From Rickettsiales bacterium (GTDB lineage: Bacteria > Pseudomonadota > Alphaproteobacteria > Rickettsiales > 21-14-0-20-44-7), in contig JALZVI010000341.1 in assembly GCA_023301015.1 (NCBI GenBank), positions 1 through 7,065 of the forward strand: a stretch of 7,065 nucleotides of DNA, given 5' to 3'. A program made the position numbers and the translations under genes. Below the pieces are notes generated by a model. The model was not told the origin of the DNA and ran no database searches. It saw only the letters and a list, made by a program, of their open reading frames with translations. How positions within the stretch are numbered: position 1 is the first letter of the stretch; each line of letters begins with the position of its first letter. Below are positions 5,915-7,065 of the stretch, in pieces.

Positions 5915-6500
5915 TCTGTTGCGCGCGGCTCTTTTCAAGTTTTTCTATCGCCTCGATAATTCTCAAAGCATCATACTTTTCTTGGTTATCTGTATAGCTG
6001 ATGATTTCATCGCTGCCATCTGTCGCATAAAAATTGATGCTTTTTGATATATCTCTTTGCCACTCGGCTGGGTAAATTTGTGTTCTCTCTAAGAACTCTT
6101 CAACCATTGGCCGTATGACTTGCAACAATTTGCCATATGAGCAGTTCAGCTTTTGCATCTTCTCTGTCAAGGATTTGGACATTCTCTGGGGTTCAATACT
6201 GTCAGCTATTGTGCTCCTTAAGCCGATTGCATCATTGACGATATTTGCTAAATCCTTTTCTGGTGGAATCTTGCCTTCAACAAAAGGTGCTATTAAATAG
6301 CCAGAGCCCAGTGGGCGAACGTCATCGAAGTTGCTAACATCTTCCTCGGATATTTTTGTATCTTGCAATGAAGTGTTGTTTCTAGTCTTTCTGCATAGCT
6401 GGTGGCATCTTATCATGTAGGTGATGTCATCCGCGCGCGGCTGGAAGTGAGCGTGCATGTTTGCCCATAAGGTTGCGTAGTTTTCTTGTATATCATTCAT
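5904..6500 (-). CDS. Hypothetical protein, 198 residues
   Basis: I do not recognise this protein. It is predicted soluble and mostly helical, with no signal peptide or membrane segment and many charged residues. Visible features are an N-terminal helical part with [12 protein letters not shown] (29-40), a central [23 protein letters not shown] stretch (62-84) that is the most fold-like portion, a helix-rich region (about 85-140) and a charged C-terminal helix ending [13 protein letters not shown]. The long uninterrupted frame, antisense to no other good gene, makes it credible. Its stop lies inside the last codons of ubiD on the opposite strand (11-bp overlap). No strong Shine-Dalgarno precedes the ATG at 6500. 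It is divergent from the transporter gene across 47 bp. Base use looks more AT-rich than ubiD, so recent acquisition is possible but unproven. Confidence 0.65.
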   Translation of the reverse strand: MNDIQENYATLWANMHAHFQPRADDITYMIRCHQLCRKTRNNTSLQDTKISEEDVSNFDDVRPLGSGYLIAPFVEGKIPPEKDLANIVNDAIGLRSTIADSIEPQRMSKSLTEKMQKLNCSYGKLLQVIRPMVEEFLERTQIYPAEWQRDISKSINFYATDGSDEIISYTDNQEKYDALRIIEAIEKLEKSRAQQTKL

Positions 6501-6547
6501 TCTTCAGTCATGATAAATGAATAAAGAAAGATTTCCAAATAAAGCTT

Positions 6548-7065
6548 ATGCAAAACAACCACATCCAAGGCTATATCCTCGCGTTCATCACGGTCATCAT
6601 CTGGTCGGGGTGGATGATTATTAGCCGTATGGGGATGCTGTCTGAGCTTTCTAATTTTGATCTGACATTTCTGCGCTTTACCACGGCAGGGTTGATTATG
6701 CTGCCGATTGCTTGGCGGAATCGGGGGTTGATTACGCAGCAAAATTGGCGCGGCATTGCGATGATGCTTGTGGGTGCGGGTGCGCCATATTTACTGGTAT
6801 GCAACATGGGTTTTGCTGCCGTTCCTGCCTCGCACGGAATTTTAACGCCAAGCACAATGCCCCTTTGGGTGGCGCTCGGTGCTTTCTTGGTGTTTGGTGA
6901 GAAGGTTGGCTTGTTCCGCATTTGCGGCTATCTATTCATCATCGCTGGCGCAGTTTTTAAGCTCAGTACAGGTGAACACGGGTTTGAAGTGGCGGACTTA
7001 TATTTCATCTTCGGCGGAATTTTATGGGCGATATACACAATTCAGGCCAAAAAGCATTCATACCT
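6548..7065 (+). CDS. EamA/DMT-family transporter, N-terminal part (runs off the window)
   Basis: An open frame starts at ATG 6548 and continues without a stop for 172 codons to the window end. The product is strongly hydrophobic, with about five membrane helices visible (roughly residues 8-26, 40-56, 68-87, 102-117 and 124-140) and a sixth starting near 151. The IIWSGWMIISRMG start, LRFTTAGLIMLPIAW in helix 2, and a helix-break PASHGILTPSTMPLWVALGAFLVFGEKVG segment are typical of EamA (DUF6) drug/metabolite exporters in the inner membrane. The family has two five-helix repeats; this is the first repeat plus the start of the second. The substrate cannot be told. Upstream lies only a weak AAGAAAG ribosome-binding candidate. 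The gene is divergent from the 198-residue minus-strand gene. Confidence 0.9.
   Translation, partial: MQNNHIQGYILAFITVIIWSGWMIISRMGMLSELSNFDLTFLRFTTAGLIMLPIAWRNRGLITQQNWRGIAMMLVGAGAPYLLVCNMGFAAVPASHGILTPSTMPLWVALGAFLVFGEKVGLFRICGYLFIIAGAVFKLSTGEHGFEVADLYFIFGGILWAIYTIQAKKHSY

Noticed and set aside
6497..6921. Two minus-strand open frames (6497-6742 and 6571-6921)
   Set aside because: They lie antisense to the EamA transporter frame starting at 6548, which has a far better protein signature. Their products are low-complexity and Pro/Arg-rich.

Overview
The window most likely comes from an alphaproteobacterium with moderate GC. The protein families point that way: a RibA with a long N-terminal extension, a System I cytochrome c maturation protein (CcmC), an E. 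coli-like UbiD, and a perfect match to the CtrA-binding consensus (TTAA-N7-TTAAC) in front of a diguanylate cyclase gene. This assignment is inference from protein character and that motif. No rRNA or other phylogenetic marker is present.

Layout, left to right. (1) 18-1723, + strand: a HAD-superfamily phosphatase whose stop overlaps (ATGA) the start of ribA, a GTP cyclohydrolase II with a degenerate-looking N-terminal domain. (2) 1724-1781: a short intergenic stretch with the CtrA-type box. (3) 1782-2819, + strand: a soluble GGDEF diguanylate cyclase with intact active and inhibitory sites. (4) 2853-3563, + strand: ccmC, a haem-handling membrane protein, without the other ccm genes beside it. 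(5) 3566-3725: a roughly 160-bp GC-rich block bounded by an 11-bp inverted repeat. It sits between convergent genes and looks like an inserted palindromic or MITE-like repeat. Its right end supplies the T-run of an intrinsic terminator for the minus-strand genes. (6) 3732-4315, - strand: a compact two-gene operon of small proteins I do not recognise, both with good Shine-Dalgarno sequences. (7) 4316-4447: a divergent promoter region. (8) 4448-5914, + strand: ubiD, the prenylated-FMN-dependent decarboxylase of ubiquinone synthesis. (9) 5904-6500, - strand: an unrecognised 198-residue protein overlapping the ubiD tail by 11 bp. (10) 6548 to the window end, + strand: the N-terminal part of an EamA/DMT-family transporter that runs off the window.

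Functionally the window is mostly housekeeping (riboflavin, cytochrome c, ubiquinone), i.e. cofactor and respiratory supply, with a c-di-GMP signalling gene and three orphan small or medium genes between. The least explained parts are the 3566-3725 element, the orphan operon beside it, and the CtrA-type box. I see no CRISPR array, tRNA, rRNA or transposase gene. No stretch longer than 300 bp lacks a gene.
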